Shown: positions 22,131-34,299 of the stretch, piece by piece
Position numbering within the stretch: position 1 is the first letter of the stretch
Layout of the letters: each line of letters begins with the position of its first letter
Origin: Molossus alvarezi
Taxonomy: Eukaryota; Chordata; Mammalia; Chiroptera; Molossidae
Assembly (NCBI GenBank): GCA_037176705.1
Contig: CM073885.1
Coordinates: 218,004,290 to 218,068,289, forward strand
Length of the DNA stretch: 64,000 nt
Direction of reading: 5' to 3'
Program-made: the position numbers and the translations under genes
The notes under the pieces: generated by a model
Told to the model about the DNA's origin: nothing
The model's database searches: none
The model's input: the letters and a program-made list of their open reading frames with translations, nothing else

Positions 22131-22500
22131 GGTTCCCTTGCCCTTCAGTTTCTAGTTGAGATGGGTCAGTGAGACCAAGTAGAAAGAGAAAAAGAGAACT
22201 GAGTATCTCCTCCCAGCTCCCTTCCCCCAACAACCATTTGGAAGTTTGAGAGATTTCCTCTACCCCTATGGCTATAGCTGTTGTCGAGCAGACACTCTCT
22301 CAAGACTGCTTGTTACTTCATATTCTGGTAATGGTTCCCTCCCTGTCCCTCTAGGACCAGGAACAGTAATGACTTCCTGATGTTCCTACATGATCTCTTG
22401 TTGGTCTCCTTTGTCCTCGTGCCTTTATAAACAGACCTTCATGAAACACTCGTCCATCACCCTCTTTGAGTGTGCCATCTGTTTCCTGACCGCACAAGAA
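22131..22500 (+). repeat. Unnamed old interspersed repeat
   Basis: Phrases such as gatgggtcagtgagaccaag, atggttccctccctgtccctctagg and cctttataaacagac look like an old mammalian repeat that I have seen but cannot name. It may be an LTR following the ERV-L remnant or a separate insertion. Confidence 0.3.
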
Positions 22501-23291
22501 TCAATCCACGTCTGTATCTCTAGACAGCCTTATCTGTTTATTGTATCTATGGATTAATTATTATATTACCTTTAAATAATACCTCTGTCTATGTTACAAA
22601 AATCAGCACATTTATACCATCCCTTACAGCCCTCCCCCTCGTCTCAGTTTTGTTTAATATATAATTCCTATATTGTCAAAGTTTTTTTTAACATTTTAAT
22701 TTTACCATAATTCACACACTTGTTTTAATCTTAGTCCCAGGGACAATAAATTCAAATCTCCCAGTCAGTTCCCTTGCTGTCATTTTTCATTCATCAAAGG
22801 GAAACTGAAGTTCAAAAGAACTTGTAAAACAATATTCCCTGAGTTCCTATATATTCAAAATTGTTGCCAGGATGTTAAATGGGAGGTTTTCTAAGTATAA
22901 AGATTCTTGAGTCTCTCTTATTTTCAAGGACTTAATTGGCATTGATTGTTCCAAAGCTAGTTTTGAGCATTGATACAAAGGACTTTGAGGCTATCCTGCA
23001 TTTTTTTCCTCTGTAAGCCTTTTGATCCTTCTATCTGTATGTGGAATATATAAAAAATATATTGAAACTATGAGACTTTACTAGGATATGTTTTGGTGTT
23101 GATAATTCTGTATTATATTTCCCCTTGGATATGGCAAACGCATCCCACCTGTAGATTTAAGTCTTTTATTTTTGGTAAATTATCTTGAATTATATTTTTA
23201 AATGTTTGTTTGGTTACATTATTTTGGTTATTTGTCCATTAGAATGATTTTCCCATCTTCCATATCTATTACTTTCTTTCTTGCCTTTTTA

Positions 23292-23498
23292 TTTTTTTTA
23301 TAGAGTGGGAGGGGAAGAGAGAGAGAACATCAATGTGAGAGAGGCATATCAATTAACTGCCTCCTGCAGGACCCCAACCAGGGCTGGGGACTAAACAGCA
23401 ACCCAGATACATGCCCTTGATCGGAATCAAACCTGTGACTCTGTAACTCTTTGGTCCATGAGCCGACGCTCTAACTACTGAGCCAAACCGGCCAGGGC
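23292..23498 (-). mobile_element. Ves SINE
   Basis: Perfect 17-bp TSD tctttcttgccttttta at 23275-23291 and 23499-23515. Ends gagccaaaccggccagggc. Shortened 3' tail. Confidence 0.95.
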
Positions 23499-23689
23499 TC
23501 TTTCTTGCCTTTTTAATCTATATTTATTTTAATTTCATTTTACATCTTTTCTGATTCCTACTCTTAATTGTGCCTGTGTTTTCGGAAGAATTTCTTTTCC
23601 TCTGTGCTGCTTACAGTCTGGTACATTTCTGTTTCATTTTTCTCTTCTTGATTACTGAGTTTTGCCAATCCTATCATCTTATCAGTTAT

Positions 23690-24125
23690 GATCCTTGCAG
23701 AAAGAAACGGCCCATGCAAACTGAACACAATTAATAGAGGGACTGTTTACAAAGGTGAAGGCAAATGTAGGGAACCCATAAGGGTTAGTACAGTACTCCT
23801 TGGGTAATTGTTACCATCTGCAGGTCTGAAGGGAGAAGAGGAGAAAGTAATAACTGGACCCAAAGACAGAGCTGTCTTAAAGGAGCTCTTTACTTAGACA
23901 CCAGGACTAAGCCAGCCCAGCCTGCACAGTATGACCCCTAGGGAAAGCCAAGGGAACAAATACCTTGACCCACTTTTCTCTCTCTCTCTGTTCTGCTGGT
24001 ACTCTCAGTTGGCCACGCCCAACAAGAAACTACAAAAGGGAAGCTTTTGAAACAGTCCAGCGGTCAGCTTCCTGGGGCACAAATCAGGGTGGAGGAGAGT
24101 GGTGGGAATATCTGGAGGGACATCT
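23690..24125. repeat. Probable old LTR-type repeat, unnamed
   Basis: A block with composition unlike its AT-rich flanks: gatccttgcagaaagaaacggccc, cacaattaatagagggactgtttac, tcagttggccacgcccaacaag, gtcagcttcctggggcacaaatcagggtgg. I recognise this as a recurrent mammalian repeat but cannot name it. Confidence 0.35.
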
Positions 24126-24917
24126 TTCCTGAGCTCTTATATCTGTACTACATTTTTTTCATATTAATTTATGGTTTTTTTTCATTAAGGTCTTTTACTA
24201 ATCCTTGATGACATATATGGTTATAATTTTTATCTCCTCTGTGGTATATTTTTCTTGGTGAATGTTCTTTATCTGTTATTTGCTTTTCCTGTTTCGTCAC
24301 CTCTTCCACCCCTCCCCCCCGTAAGAGCTCTGTTTAGGGCCTATGCTGGTTCCTGTTATTATTATCACCCACCATTCAAATGAGCACCCCTCCACGTTAC
24401 GCATTTGAGGAAGGTTTTGGTGGAAGAGTGAAGAAGATCATGTTGTAGGCTCCCAGCAATTCTGCTTATGATAGAGTTGCCTGTGTGAGTGAGTGATTTC
24501 AGCTTTTACATCTTCCTTCTCCTTCTTTCCCCTACAATTAGAGGTTACTTTCTGCAAATAGACACTATCCATGTGATTCCTCAATTAACTCTGACTTCCA
24601 AGCATCCAGAGATGCTCCTTATTGCCATTATTACAAACAAAATGTGCATCACTTTATATTCATGTGTAGCATACTTATCTGAGAGATTTGTGTTGAGCAT
24701 TTGCTGAGCTGTGTCACTGTGCATTCCCTCTTCCCATGTCCATCTGTCTGGTTGCCTCTGTTGCCTTTGGCAGTTCCATTTTGCTACTTCATTATTCTTG
24801 TTTTGAGGTTTCATGTATCTCCCATTCTTATCAGAGATCAAGTTTTCATAACTTTTTTCTCATTTTTTTGCTTTTGGATGATTTCTTATAAAAGAAGGGG
24901 AGAAACAGGGTGTACAT

Positions 24918-25472
24918 ATGAAGAAATGCTCAACATCACTAATCATCAGAGAGATGCAAATTAAAACAACATTGAGGTATCACCTCACACCTGTCAGAAT
25001 GGCCACCATCAACAAATCATCAAATGACAAGTGTTGGCGAGGGTGTGGAGAAAAGGGGACTCTAGTACACTGCTGGTGGGAATGCAGACTGGTGCAGCCA
25101 CTATGGAAAACAATATGGTGTTACCTCAAAAAATTAAAAATTGAACTTCCATTTGACCCAGTGATCCCACTTCTAGGAATATACCCTAAGAAGCCTGAAA
25201 CACCAATCAGAAAGAATATATGTACCCCCATGTTCATAGCAGCACTATTTACAATAGCTAAGATCTGGAAACAGCCCAAGTGTCCATTAGTAGATGAGTG
25301 GATAAAAAAGCAGTGGTACATGTACACAATGGAGTACTATGCAGCTGTAAGAAAGAAAGATCTCTTATCCTTTGAGACGACATGGAGGGACCTGGAAAGT
25401 ATTATCCTAAGCAAAACAAGCCAAGCAGAAAAAGACAAATACCACATGATCTCACTTATTTGTGGAATATAA
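24918..25472 (+). pseudogene. LINE-1 ORF2 C-terminal fragment
   Basis: ORF2p is the L1 endonuclease/reverse transcriptase. Only the extreme C-terminus is here, as one open frame of 184 residues without internal stop. It includes the cysteine-rich zinc-knuckle-like region ([18 protein letters not shown]) and the conserved [28 protein letters not shown] and [11 protein letters not shown] blocks. It ends with [12 protein letters not shown] at the natural stop. The upstream endonuclease and reverse transcriptase were lost through 5' truncation during insertion. The unbroken frame means the insertion is recent. The first Met is internal to ORF2 and not a true start. Confidence 0.93.
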
Positions 25473-25539
25473 TGAATAAAAACAAGGTTATGAACAAATT
25501 AGACCCAGAGACGTGAAAGTAGGGTACAGCCTGACAACC

Positions 25540-25690
25540 CTCAGAAGAGAGGGTGATGGGGGGAGGGAAGAGATGAATCACAGAACGTATATGTATGTAC
25601 GCATAACCAATGGACATGGACAACAAAGCCGGGGACGGGGTGGGGGGATGGGGAGGAGGGTGTCAATGGGGAAAAAAAGGAGAAACATCT
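25540..25690 (+). other. G-rich L1 3'UTR, possible G-quadruplex
   Basis: Repeated G runs on the plus strand: agggtgatggggggaggg at about 25550-25567 and ggggacggggtggggggatggggaggaggg at about 25632-25661. Four or more runs of at least three G with short loops is the classic quadruplex pattern and is a known property of L1 3'UTRs. Confidence 0.75.
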
Positions 25691-25715
25691 GTAACAAAAA
25701 TAAAATTTAAAAAAC

Positions 25716-26674
25716 GGGAGGGAGAACTCAGACATCACTCTACCATTTTCAAATCAGAAATCACATTGAAGCCTTTTGATCTTCTAACCACATGTGCAAA
25801 GAACACATAAGGCTCATGTGCTACCCTAGAAAAGAAAAACAGTCACTGGCCAAAGCTAAAAATGCACAACTCGTTACACATAAGAATCTTTTCCAAGTGC
25901 TGAGTATATCTAAATGACTCTGGTTTAAGATTTTCCCCATGGTTTAGAGGTGTTTTCATTTTTCACAGTCAAATCATCTGTTCCCAAGCCTGTTTCTCTT
26001 TGTTTGTGTTCTGAAGTCTTCCTAGATGCACAGTCCTCTGAAATGTCAAAATACTACGTTCAGAGCAGAAAATAGACTTGCCCCATCATATCTTATCCTC
26101 TTATCCTTCAAAGCTCCCAATTTGCCAGTGAAGTAACATGAAAGTTGATGCAGATAAATTCTGTGACCATAATCCCAACTGGGAGGCATACTCATCTTTT
26201 TAACAGTTCTGTCAACTGGGATTTATCTTCACAGAAGGCATATAAAGCATCGTTTACATAAATAACATGGAGCTTTGAGTTGGACAAATATCAGGGAAGA
26301 GTAACTGCCCCAGAGCAGACCTATTAAATCAATCACTAGGGCTCAGACAATCAGGAAAGCATTGACTATAGCCATACAAAACCCGATCATAACATAATCT
26401 TCCTCTGCTTCCTGATGAGGTAACAAAATATGCCGTGTTCATTGAACAGCTGCTTTCATAAGGAGAGCAATAATGAAAAAAATCTCCCAGAACCTGCAGT
26501 ACTTGCACATGGAAACAAGATTTCCAGTGAGAAAATTAAAATGCCAACAAGATTTATCCTTACCTATGTAGATGTCCTACAGCCTTAAACATGTTTTAGA
26601 GTGCAAAAAGGAGAAACAATGTCATTTTTTTAAAAGTACTGTTATTGAAAAATAAAAGTAATAGGCATGGTTCT
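25716..26674. other. Non-coding stretch
   Basis: No repeat or gene recognised. Confidence 0.4.
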
Positions 26675-27468
26675 TGTTATGGGCTGAATTATGACCCCCA
26701 TCCCCCAAATTCATATATTTAAGTTCTAACCTACAGTACCTCAGAATGTGACTCCATCTAAACATAGAGTTTCTAAAGAGGAGATCAGAACACAGACACA
26801 CACAGAGGGAAGACCATGTGAATATACAGAAAAATCAATCAGTCAATCAATCAATACCACAAGGTTTTTGTTTGTTTGTTTTTGTACTTTATCTAGAGGA
26901 CCCATGAGGGATGAGTCTTTCTTCATGGCTCTTACTAATAACAGTTTTAATCCTTCATGTACTAGAAAGGTATTCTACTTTTTCTTAATTAGAAATGTAT
27001 GACATTTGATTGTTAAATTGCTGACTTAAAAATTCACCCATAATCTTATGACCATAACATAGCTGTAAATAGGTTATTCAACACAGTTCTCCATTTTTGT
27101 GTTCTCCATTTGTTAAATCAAGCATTTTAAATATTTTCTATGTATCTAGTGTTTATAAATTATAGCCTTCTTGACTATGCTGTATTTCATATGGTTGAAG
27201 AACTAAAGCCTAATTATTCCTCCATATTCTCTCATTTGCTGTTTTTCTGTTAACTATGGGAAGAGATCATGTTCAAAATAAAAGAAAAATATATATAAAG
27301 GGAGAGGACAGCCATCTTCAGGCCAAGAAGAGAGACCTTAGAAGAAACCAGCCATGCTGACACCTTGATCTCAGACTTCCAGCCTCCAGATCTGTGAGAA
27401 ATAAATGTCTGTGGCTTAAGCTACCCAGTCTGTGGTACTCTGTTATGGCAGCCCTAGCAAACTACGCA
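26675..27468 (+). mobile_element. ERVL-MaLR (MLT1-like) solo LTR, split by an insert
   Basis: Begins TGTTATGGGCTGAATTATGA and ends ggcagccctagcaaactacgca. Inner phrases ctcagaatgtgactccatct, cacacacagagggaagaccatgtg and acaccttgatctcagacttccagcctccag are the MaLR LTR body. The two halves (26675-26827 and 27291-27468) join in the correct register when the inserted DNA is removed. Internal retroviral sequence is absent. Confidence 0.8.
26836..27282. mobile_element. 447-bp insert of unknown origin inside the MaLR LTR
   Basis: Sits between two copies of agaaaaat (26828-26835 and 27283-27290), compatible with an 8-bp duplication or an A-rich retroposition site. It starts with a (TCAA)n stretch and a (GTTT)n run and is AT-rich. 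I find no terminal inverted repeats, SINE boxes or open frame of note, and recognise no family. Confidence 0.45.
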
Positions 27469-27954
27469 GAGTTATCTTTCTCTTTTAAAGGAAAACAAGG
27501 AAATGAAGATTGACAGTCCCAAAGTTAAGTCATCTCTACTTGTTCAGAAAAAATTCTGACACTTGGTATAAATATCCAGATTTTTAGTGATTACATATGG
27601 AAATCAATGTTCCTTTAATGCTTAAACTTTGGCTGTGAATATTCTCCCACCATGTCCTCTCTATTAAGAGGAGTGAAATGTCACATAACTAGTTGGGAAG
27701 TGGGCTTCTGAGAACTTCACAAAGAAAGCATGGACACATTTGTTAATTCTGAAGAAGCAGACCTATAAATAGTATCTTATCATTGATTTCAAAGTGGGTA
27801 TAAAGATATGTGTAAATTGCTACAGGGAAAATAGCTTTTCAAGGATTATTGGGGTTTTTCCATTTCAGGTTCTTTTAATGATAACCTACAAAACAAGAAA
27901 AATAAGCCTAGTTTGAGATCCTCTTATTAAAGATTACTTTATTTTCTTCCCCAG
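27469..27954. other. Non-coding stretch
   Basis: Nothing recognised. Confidence 0.4.
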
Positions 27955-27968
27955 ACATTCTACCCTAT

Positions 27969-28173
27969 ATTTTCTAACTGATCTTAGAGGAAGGGAGGGA
28001 AAGAGAGAGAGAAACATCAATGTGAGAGAGAAACATTAGTTGGTTGCCTTTCACACGCACCCTAACCGTTGATCGAACCCACACCCTTAGTATGTGTCCT
28101 GACGGGCATCAAACCTGCCACCTTTTGGTGTACAGGACAATGCTCTGACTGACTGAGCCACACTAGCCAGGGC
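27969..28173 (-). mobile_element. Ves SINE, older copy
   Basis: Ends ctgagccacactagccaggg. The TSD is imperfect (acattctaccctat at 27955-27968 versus acatcctatccttt at 28176-28189). The head is well diverged. Confidence 0.88.
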
Positions 28174-28617
28174 AAACATCCTATCCTTTTAAGTATCCTT
28201 ATAATGAGTAGGTAAATGATAGGCTCTTATCTCCTTGCTTTTCTGTTTGTATGAAAAGCTTCCCCATTTCACTGCTTCCTATCAAATGAGAGCAGGAAGT
28301 GAAATAAAGTCTTTGGAAGTCAGGGCAACACTCATGTGAAACAAGCATGTGCTGGCATCCTACCCGGATGTACATCTTGGGAAGAAGGCCTTATTCACTT
28401 GATCCATGCTGGCTTTTCTGGAGCATGTGAACAATCTTTCAAAGATTTGGGAAATACGTAGATTGACTATTTGGTTTTACTATATAGGCTGTCCAAATAA
28501 AATATTTGTATTATTTTCAAAAATAAAATTCTTGCTAAAAATTTAAAAATAACATATCTGTGTACATTAAAGAAAAATAAATTGTCTATATATTAGTTAT
28601 TTGAACATTCAAAAATA

Positions 28618-28800
28618 AATAGGATATCCTGACATTTGCAACAACATGGTTGGAACTTGAAGGTATTGTGGTTAAGTGAAATAAGTCGGACAGGAAAAGA
28701 CAAATACCATCTGATCTCACTTATGTGTGGAATCTAAAATAACTGAATTCATAGAAACAGAGAACATATTGGTGTTTCCCCAAGTTGGGGGTAGGTTCCC
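28618..28800 (+). repeat. L1 fragment spanning the ORF2 stop and 3'UTR
   Basis: acatttgcaacaacatggttgg, agtgaaataagtcggacagg, aagacaaataccatctgatctcacttatgtgtgg is the standard L1 ORF2 end. The frame is broken by a stop after ggtattgtggttaag. Older than the 25 kb copy. Confidence 0.75.
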
Positions 28801-28919
28801 TGCAATTTTTTTTTAATTGCATTATGTGATGAAGTGAAAATTGTTGACACTCAGTTAACTCTCTGTAGACTATAATATTTTTAGTTGAGGAAATACTATA
28901 TGTAAGTACTGAAACTTTT

Positions 28920-29173
28920 TTTTTTTTTTTTTTTATCCTCACCCGAGGATATTTTTCCATTTTTTGTACAGAAAGAGTGGGAGGGAGAGAAAGGAAGGGA
29001 GAGAGAGAGAGACACATCGACGTGAAGGGACACATCGAGTGGCTGCCACCCGCACGACCAACCAGGGCCGGGGACAAATTGCAACCGAAGTACGTGCCCT
29101 TAGCGGGAACCGAACCCAGGTCTCTCCGGACCGCAGGCCGACGCTTTAACCACTGAGCCAAACCGGCCAGGGC
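28920..29173 (-). mobile_element. Ves SINE, young, intact boxes
   Basis: TSD agtactgaaactttt (28905-28919) versus agttctgaaactctt (29174-29188). The head reads, on the minus strand, gccctggccggtttggctca with a well-preserved B box. Tail atcctcacccgaggat. Confidence 0.95.
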
Positions 29174-29708
29174 AGTTCTGAAACTCTTGATAAAATCAAA
29201 GAAAATTCTGCTAAACAGAGGATATTCTCAACTGTAATTATATTGAAATATGTAAATATTTAAGCCCAAATATTTTAACAATTAACAGGCAAAATTGGTG
29301 TAAGGACAGGAAAAAAATTATAGGTGAAGAACTCAATAAGAAAAAGATGCCATCGAGCAGAAGAAACTAATGAACAATATGTCAACTTGATTTTAAAACA
29401 TTAATAAAATAATCATATCTTAAGAACAAAAACAAAATGTAGAAATAAAAGAGCTCAGAGAAGATCTGGAGATTTCTTTCTCATTCTGGGCCATCTAGGT
29501 TCATTAGAGACATTCTAAATATTTTTTTAAGTTCACAAAATGTTTATTTTTTTTAATTTAAGAATATTTTATATTCAATATTATCTTAGTTATATTTGTT
29601 TCACTTATACAATATAGTGATTTGACATTTTTATACCTTACAATGTGATCACCCCACTACTAGTAATTATCTGCATCCTTAAAGTAAAAAAGTCTGTTAA
29701 TTATCACA

Positions 29709-29796
29709 TTTTTTTTTTTTTTAAATTCTCACCCAAGGATATTTTTCCATTTATCTTCAGATAGAGTGGGAGGAGGAGGAAGAGGAGGAGGAGGAG

Positions 29797-29830
<34 letters not shown>

Positions 29831-29915
29831 ACTATCAGTGTGAGATAGACATATCAATTGGTTGCCTCCCACACAACATCAACCAGGGCTGGGGACCAAA
29901 CTACAGCTGAGGTAC
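29709..29915 (-). mobile_element. 5'-truncated Ves SINE
   Basis: Poly-T, ctcacccaaggatatttttcc, the (GA)n tract and ccaaccagggctggggacca-like sequence are present, but the copy stops at the position corresponding to gaggtac. The tRNA-like head with both Pol III boxes is missing, so the copy could not be transcribed on its own. Confidence 0.88.
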
Positions 29916-31014
29916 TAAATGAAATTGAAGCTACTACATTGAATTTTTTTAAAAATTAGACAATTTGTTAAGCATGCTGGATAGATCATTTGTGAAAAGT
30001 TAATAAAGTTATTAAAAGCAAGCATCTGCAATACAATTTCAAGACATTCTACACTATGGTATCAATCTATATTAAAGTACATATTTCAAAGCAAAATTCT
30101 TCTGATGCCCTTGTAGCCCACACACACATTCATACTCTCAACATATTCCATATGTTGTTTTGTAAAATTACATATGTAGTTCTACTAATACAAGGCCCAA
30201 CAAATGAACTCAGTGAATTGAGAGGAAACTAGTTCAGCCAATCTTTAATTTTTCTCTGGTTCTGCTACAGAAGCATCTTAGCACCTGCCATTTTTCAAAG
30301 AAATTAGAAACTTCTTTAAGTGAGACTGGCTTCCACTCCAGAAATATTGATTTTAAGCCTTTTTTCAGAATAAAGTAAGTTGTGTAATGAATATTAGCTA
30401 TTGTTGCAAAGGGTATTGAGTCAAATTCAAGTATTCATTGTGAGTAATCATAACATGGCTCCTAGACCCAGCTACTTCCTGGTTGGTACCTAGGATGGAG
30501 CTCCTCTGCTTTCCAATGGTGCCCAGCCTTTATCAGCACTCTGTGCAGGCATATTTTAACTGACTTTTTTGTCCTCTTAAAGACCTTGGGCAGAAGATCT
30601 AGAAGTGGGCTCTGGAACCAAGAAATCATCCTGAAGTGAAATTGCTTCCTCTAGTAAATTTGCATTACAATTTACCTGAATTCTGGTAAAAATGAACTGA
30701 CACATTAATCAATGTTAATCGATCAAAGTTTTGTTATGGTCAAGTGTGCAACCTGATGCAGCTGCAATGGAGGATACAACGTAATATAAGAAATAGCACC
30801 AACTCTTAAGGAATTTATAAATTAATTGAATAAAAAAATAGCAAAATATTTAATAGCAAAATGAGGCCGACGATAGTGTCTAGTGATCAGTGTAGATAAT
30901 CCATATTTTAGGAACTCAGACACAGGAAAGATCACTGTGCTAGGACTAGTAAAGGGACTCTAGCTAGTGGAAATGCAATGGAGATAGGCAGATTCCAACA
31001 AGGCAAAGAGGAAA
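29916..31014. other. Non-coding stretch between Ves copies
   Basis: AT-rich, nothing recognised. Confidence 0.4.
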
Positions 31015-31030
31015 GTGGAAAGAAATTTTT

Positions 31031-31311
31031 TTTTTTTAATCCTCACCCGAGGACATTTTTCCATTTTTTGTTCAGATAGAGTGGGAGGGAGGGAGGGAGG
31101 GAGGGGGAGGAGGGAGGGAGAGAGAGAGAGAGAGAAAGAAAAAAATATCAACGTGAAAGGGACACGAGTGGCTGCCTTTCGCACGCACGACCCAACCAGG
31201 GCCAGGGACAAACTGCAACCGAGGTATGTGTCCATGCCCTTAGTGGGAACCGAACCCAGGTCTCTCTGGACCGCAGGACAATGCTCTAACTGCTAGGCCA
31301 AACTGACCAGG
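31031..31311 (-). mobile_element. Ves SINE with expanded GGGA tract
   Basis: TSD gtggaaagaaattttt (31015-31030) versus gtggaaagaaattctt (31312-31327). An imperfect (GGGA)n/(GA)n run at 31082-31141 has expanded from the usual CT tract. Confidence 0.95.
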
Positions 31312-31404
31312 GTGGAAAGAAATTCTTTAAAAAGAGAAGTTAGGGGGACATTCTGATCAAAGTCTCCAGCTATCTTCCTTAAAATTCATTCCCAATAATC
31401 ATAT

Positions 31405-31590
31405 CAGTTGACATTTATTTTCTCTGTGTCAGACATTATACAAAAATTATTTCATTTGAACTCAAAACACACTTCTGATTGAGGCGTCAAGATAATTTTA
31501 ATTTATCGTTGAGGGTTCTAATGCATACATCAGTTTATTAATTAATTTAAGGTGGCAAAGGTAAAAAATAGAGGCAGCATGCAAACCATG
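31405..31590 (-). repeat. Possible MIR SINE, very diverged
   Basis: gacatttattttctctgtgtcagacattatac followed by atttcatttgaactcaaaac resembles reverse-oriented MIR. Confidence 0.4.
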
Positions 31591-31639
31591 TCTGGCTCTT
31601 GCATTGACATGCTTCACCCTGCACTGTGATGGCCTCCTT

Positions 31640-32100
31640 CTTGCAGTGTTATTGGGCCCCACCCTTCCATCTCATTGTATTGCCAGTTACTGCCTTTTAG
31701 GACCTTATCATGCCCCACATTAACTGCTATTACAACCTACTTAAAGTATGGCTTCCCTAATTTTAATATCTGTCCCTGTAATTTATCCTTCATGATACTT
31801 ACCCCATGTTCTGATCATTCACTCCCTGTTCAAAACCTGGTAGGGACTTCCACTGCTTTAAACACACACACACACACCCCCTACTCTCTCTTTTTAATGT
31901 TCTCGTATAACACCAATTCACCTTTCCACTTTTGCCTTCCCCACTGCTAATTCTACTTCGTATTAGATTCATTCATGTACTTGCTTGTCTTTCCCATTAG
32001 ATTTCCAATTACTTAAGGATGGAGCAATGACTTCTCCTTTCTTCTACAGTTTGTAGTAAAATCCCAAGTGTATGGTGGACATGGAACAAATGTGTGTTTC
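31640..32100 (+). repeat. L2 LINE fragment
   Basis: L2 order on the plus strand: ttcaaaacctggtagggacttccac, a (CA)n patch at 31861-31877, ccattagatttccaattacttaaggatggagcaatgact, and a degenerate 3' end near 32100. Confidence 0.6.
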
Positions 32101-32149
32101 TTTGACTTTTGCTGAGTCAGCATGTTGTAAGCACAGTGAGCAGCCAGTG

Positions 32150-32285
32150 TTGACTGCAGCGGGGGGATGTGAAGAGAATAAGCCATTAAAGTGACTAGGC
32201 AGGCAGGCCAGACAGATTGGGGGGGGCACCTTGAATACCAGTGTGAGAAGTCTGGATTTTAATTTTAAATGCTTGTTGTGCTGAA
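32150..32285 (-). repeat. L2 LINE fragment, reverse
   Basis: gactaggcaggcaggccagacag then ggcaccttgaataccagtgtgagaagtctggatttta matches L2 read in reverse. It lies 50 bp from a plus-strand L2 fragment, so these are two old insertions facing each other. Confidence 0.5.
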
Positions 32286-33534
32286 ACATGTTTTGAAATG
32301 TACAGCAAGGTATGAAACCAAATTTCATGCTATTGCTCCTTCTGTAGCCATTCTTATTTTCCACATACAAATGCAGGCAAGCATGTCGCACACCTTAGAA
32401 AAATCACCTGCCTGCATCTTTAGGAGAGGCAGCTCTCAATGTCACTCCATGTCATTATCACACTTCCCAAAATAGTTCTTCTCTGTCAGTGTCTGTGAGT
32501 GCTTGTTCCTGTGGGCATCAATGCCTCATTTAAGAAGGTACAACAGATTGCCATTAGCAGCATATCTGGACATGTTAAAGCATGACATCTCCATCACCTG
32601 AAAGTGCATGGGGAACCACGCTGAACCCAGCCACGGCTCGCTGGCAGTGGTGGCTGGTTCTGCAGCATTGCCTTCAGGCTTATTAGCACTTGTCACTTGC
32701 AGTCTCTACTGTTACTAAAATTATACCTGGGATATCATTCGTAGAGTCACATCCAGAGGTTAGAGTTACGCTCTCGTGAGGAAGCAGGTTACACTGTGTC
32801 CACGACCTGAGAGCAGGATTTCTACGGGCTAACGTCCTGGCTAAGGTCACAGTCCTAATACTGACACAGAGGCTTCCTTTGAGATTCTTTACCCGTAAAA
32901 CGGGAAACGATATTTAACTGAATATCTGACAGTTTTTGTTTGGTTTTGTTTTGGGGGAAAAGAGTGCCAACTGATATAATAAATATCAAAAAAGTGAAAG
33001 TATAAACCAAGATTCAACATAAAGAAGTGACTTTTTTTATAACCAATTTGTACAAAAAACCATTAGAGTAGATTAAAATTTCAAACCATAGTTCCGACAC
33101 TGGGACCTTAATACTCTTACCACCCTTTTCACTTTCTTTCTGCCAGACAAATTATAGAAGGGTCTATGAAGAGATAACTTGGTATCTTCTGGAAACTTCC
33201 AAAGACCTTCATTCTGTTGTTACAAAATGTTTTCATCTTTCAAAAATGTTGTGAGGCAACTACTTGGAGAATGGGGCTCAGGACTGGGTTCAAGCCATCA
33301 TGAGGACCAGGGGCTGGCATCAGGATGTTCAGGGTCTCCATGCCTCAGTTTTTTTTATTGGTAAAATAAGGCAGGTAGTGAAGTTATGGTAAAAGTATCT
33401 TTCTGTTATAAAGTTTAATAATTCTGTGATGGCAAATTTCTCAAAACAGGCCTCAAGAAAGAAAAATGATAAATGCTTGGTGGTTGTCTCCCAGTTACAC
33501 CAATGGATTTTTCTTATTTGTTTTATTGTCAGTT

Positions 33535-34140
33535 CTTAATAAAAATGAGTAAGATATAATCCTTGCTCTTAAGAGGTTTACAACCTAGTAAGTAGGAAAA
33601 GATAAAGGCATTTACTATAAAGCAGAATGTGGTCAATTACTATTAGAATTCAGAAGAGGAGGAAATACAGTCACGTGAAATCAGTGGATAACATGTTACT
33701 AAAGTGTTAACATATGATTTGAGCCTGGAAAAGCCAATAGCCTTAACCATAGATGGAGATTAGACAGACGTGAAAATCTCAGGAGCACACAACAGCAAAA
33801 GAAAAACATTCAGCAGTCTGTGGATGGGAACTGAAACTGTGGGGCATTCTACGACCCTGGGTCGCACAGTTTGGCACGCTCAGTGTGTGTGCAGGGCTGT
33901 GGGAGGTATAAATTAAAATAGACTAGGACAAAAAAATACAAATACGTTAAAGCCAGGCCTTAGAGTTCAGAAGTAATGAGGATCCATGAAAGATTTCTGA
34001 GCAAAGGAATAAAATGAAAATTTCAAAACTGTACTTTAAAATGGTATCGTCTGAAGGCTGAATGAGGAAACTTACCCGGAGAAGAAGGAACAAGATGTGG
34101 CTCTCTCTGGCTGCAGAGATGAGAACTAGAGTGAAATGAA
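33535..34140 (-). repeat. L2 LINE fragment, reverse
   Basis: aagatataatccttgctcttaagaggtttacaacctag at the start and gaggatccatgaaagatttctgagcaaaggaataaaatg near 33980-34020 are reverse L2 landmarks in the right order. The middle is heavily decayed. Confidence 0.5.
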
Positions 34141-34189
34141 GGGAGGAATATTCTAGAGCTCGAAAGTGTTCAGATTTACAAATGTGTTG

Positions 34190-34285
34190 TTAGTGCCTAC
34201 TAAGTACTAGGCACAGAGCACCAAAGTGTGGGAATAAAGAGATGAACAAGACATTGTCCTGTCTCAAGGAATGGACTGTAGCTTA
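34190..34285 (-). repeat. L2 LINE 3' end, reverse
   Basis: tagtgcctactaagtactaggcacagagcacc and gatgaacaagacattgtcctgtctc is the reverse of the L2 3' terminus. Confidence 0.65.
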
Positions 34286-34299
34286 TAAGTTAAAAGGAT

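Larger units (their letters stand above)
22985..24320 (-). repeat. Old L1/HAL1 ORF1-region debris, interrupted
   Basis: The T-rich plus strand (aggatatgttttggtgttgataattctg; tttatttttggtaaattatcttgaattatatttttaaatg; 23503-23680; 24150-24300) has the look of reverse-oriented L1 ORF1. The fragments resume on either side of a Ves (23292-23498) and of an LTR-like insert (about 23690-24125). Too decayed for a reading frame. Confidence 0.4.
24911..25715 (+). mobile_element. 5'-truncated young L1 (ORF2 C-terminus and 3'UTR)
   Basis: A LINE-1 3' end, 0.8 kb, with a polyadenylated tail (aaaaataaaatttaaaaaa). A complete TSD is not certain, though aaggggagaaacaggg upstream and aacgggagggagaac downstream are similar. 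It holds the last 184 codons of ORF2 followed by a G-rich 3'UTR, the same family as the copy at 43.3 kb. Confidence 0.88.
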
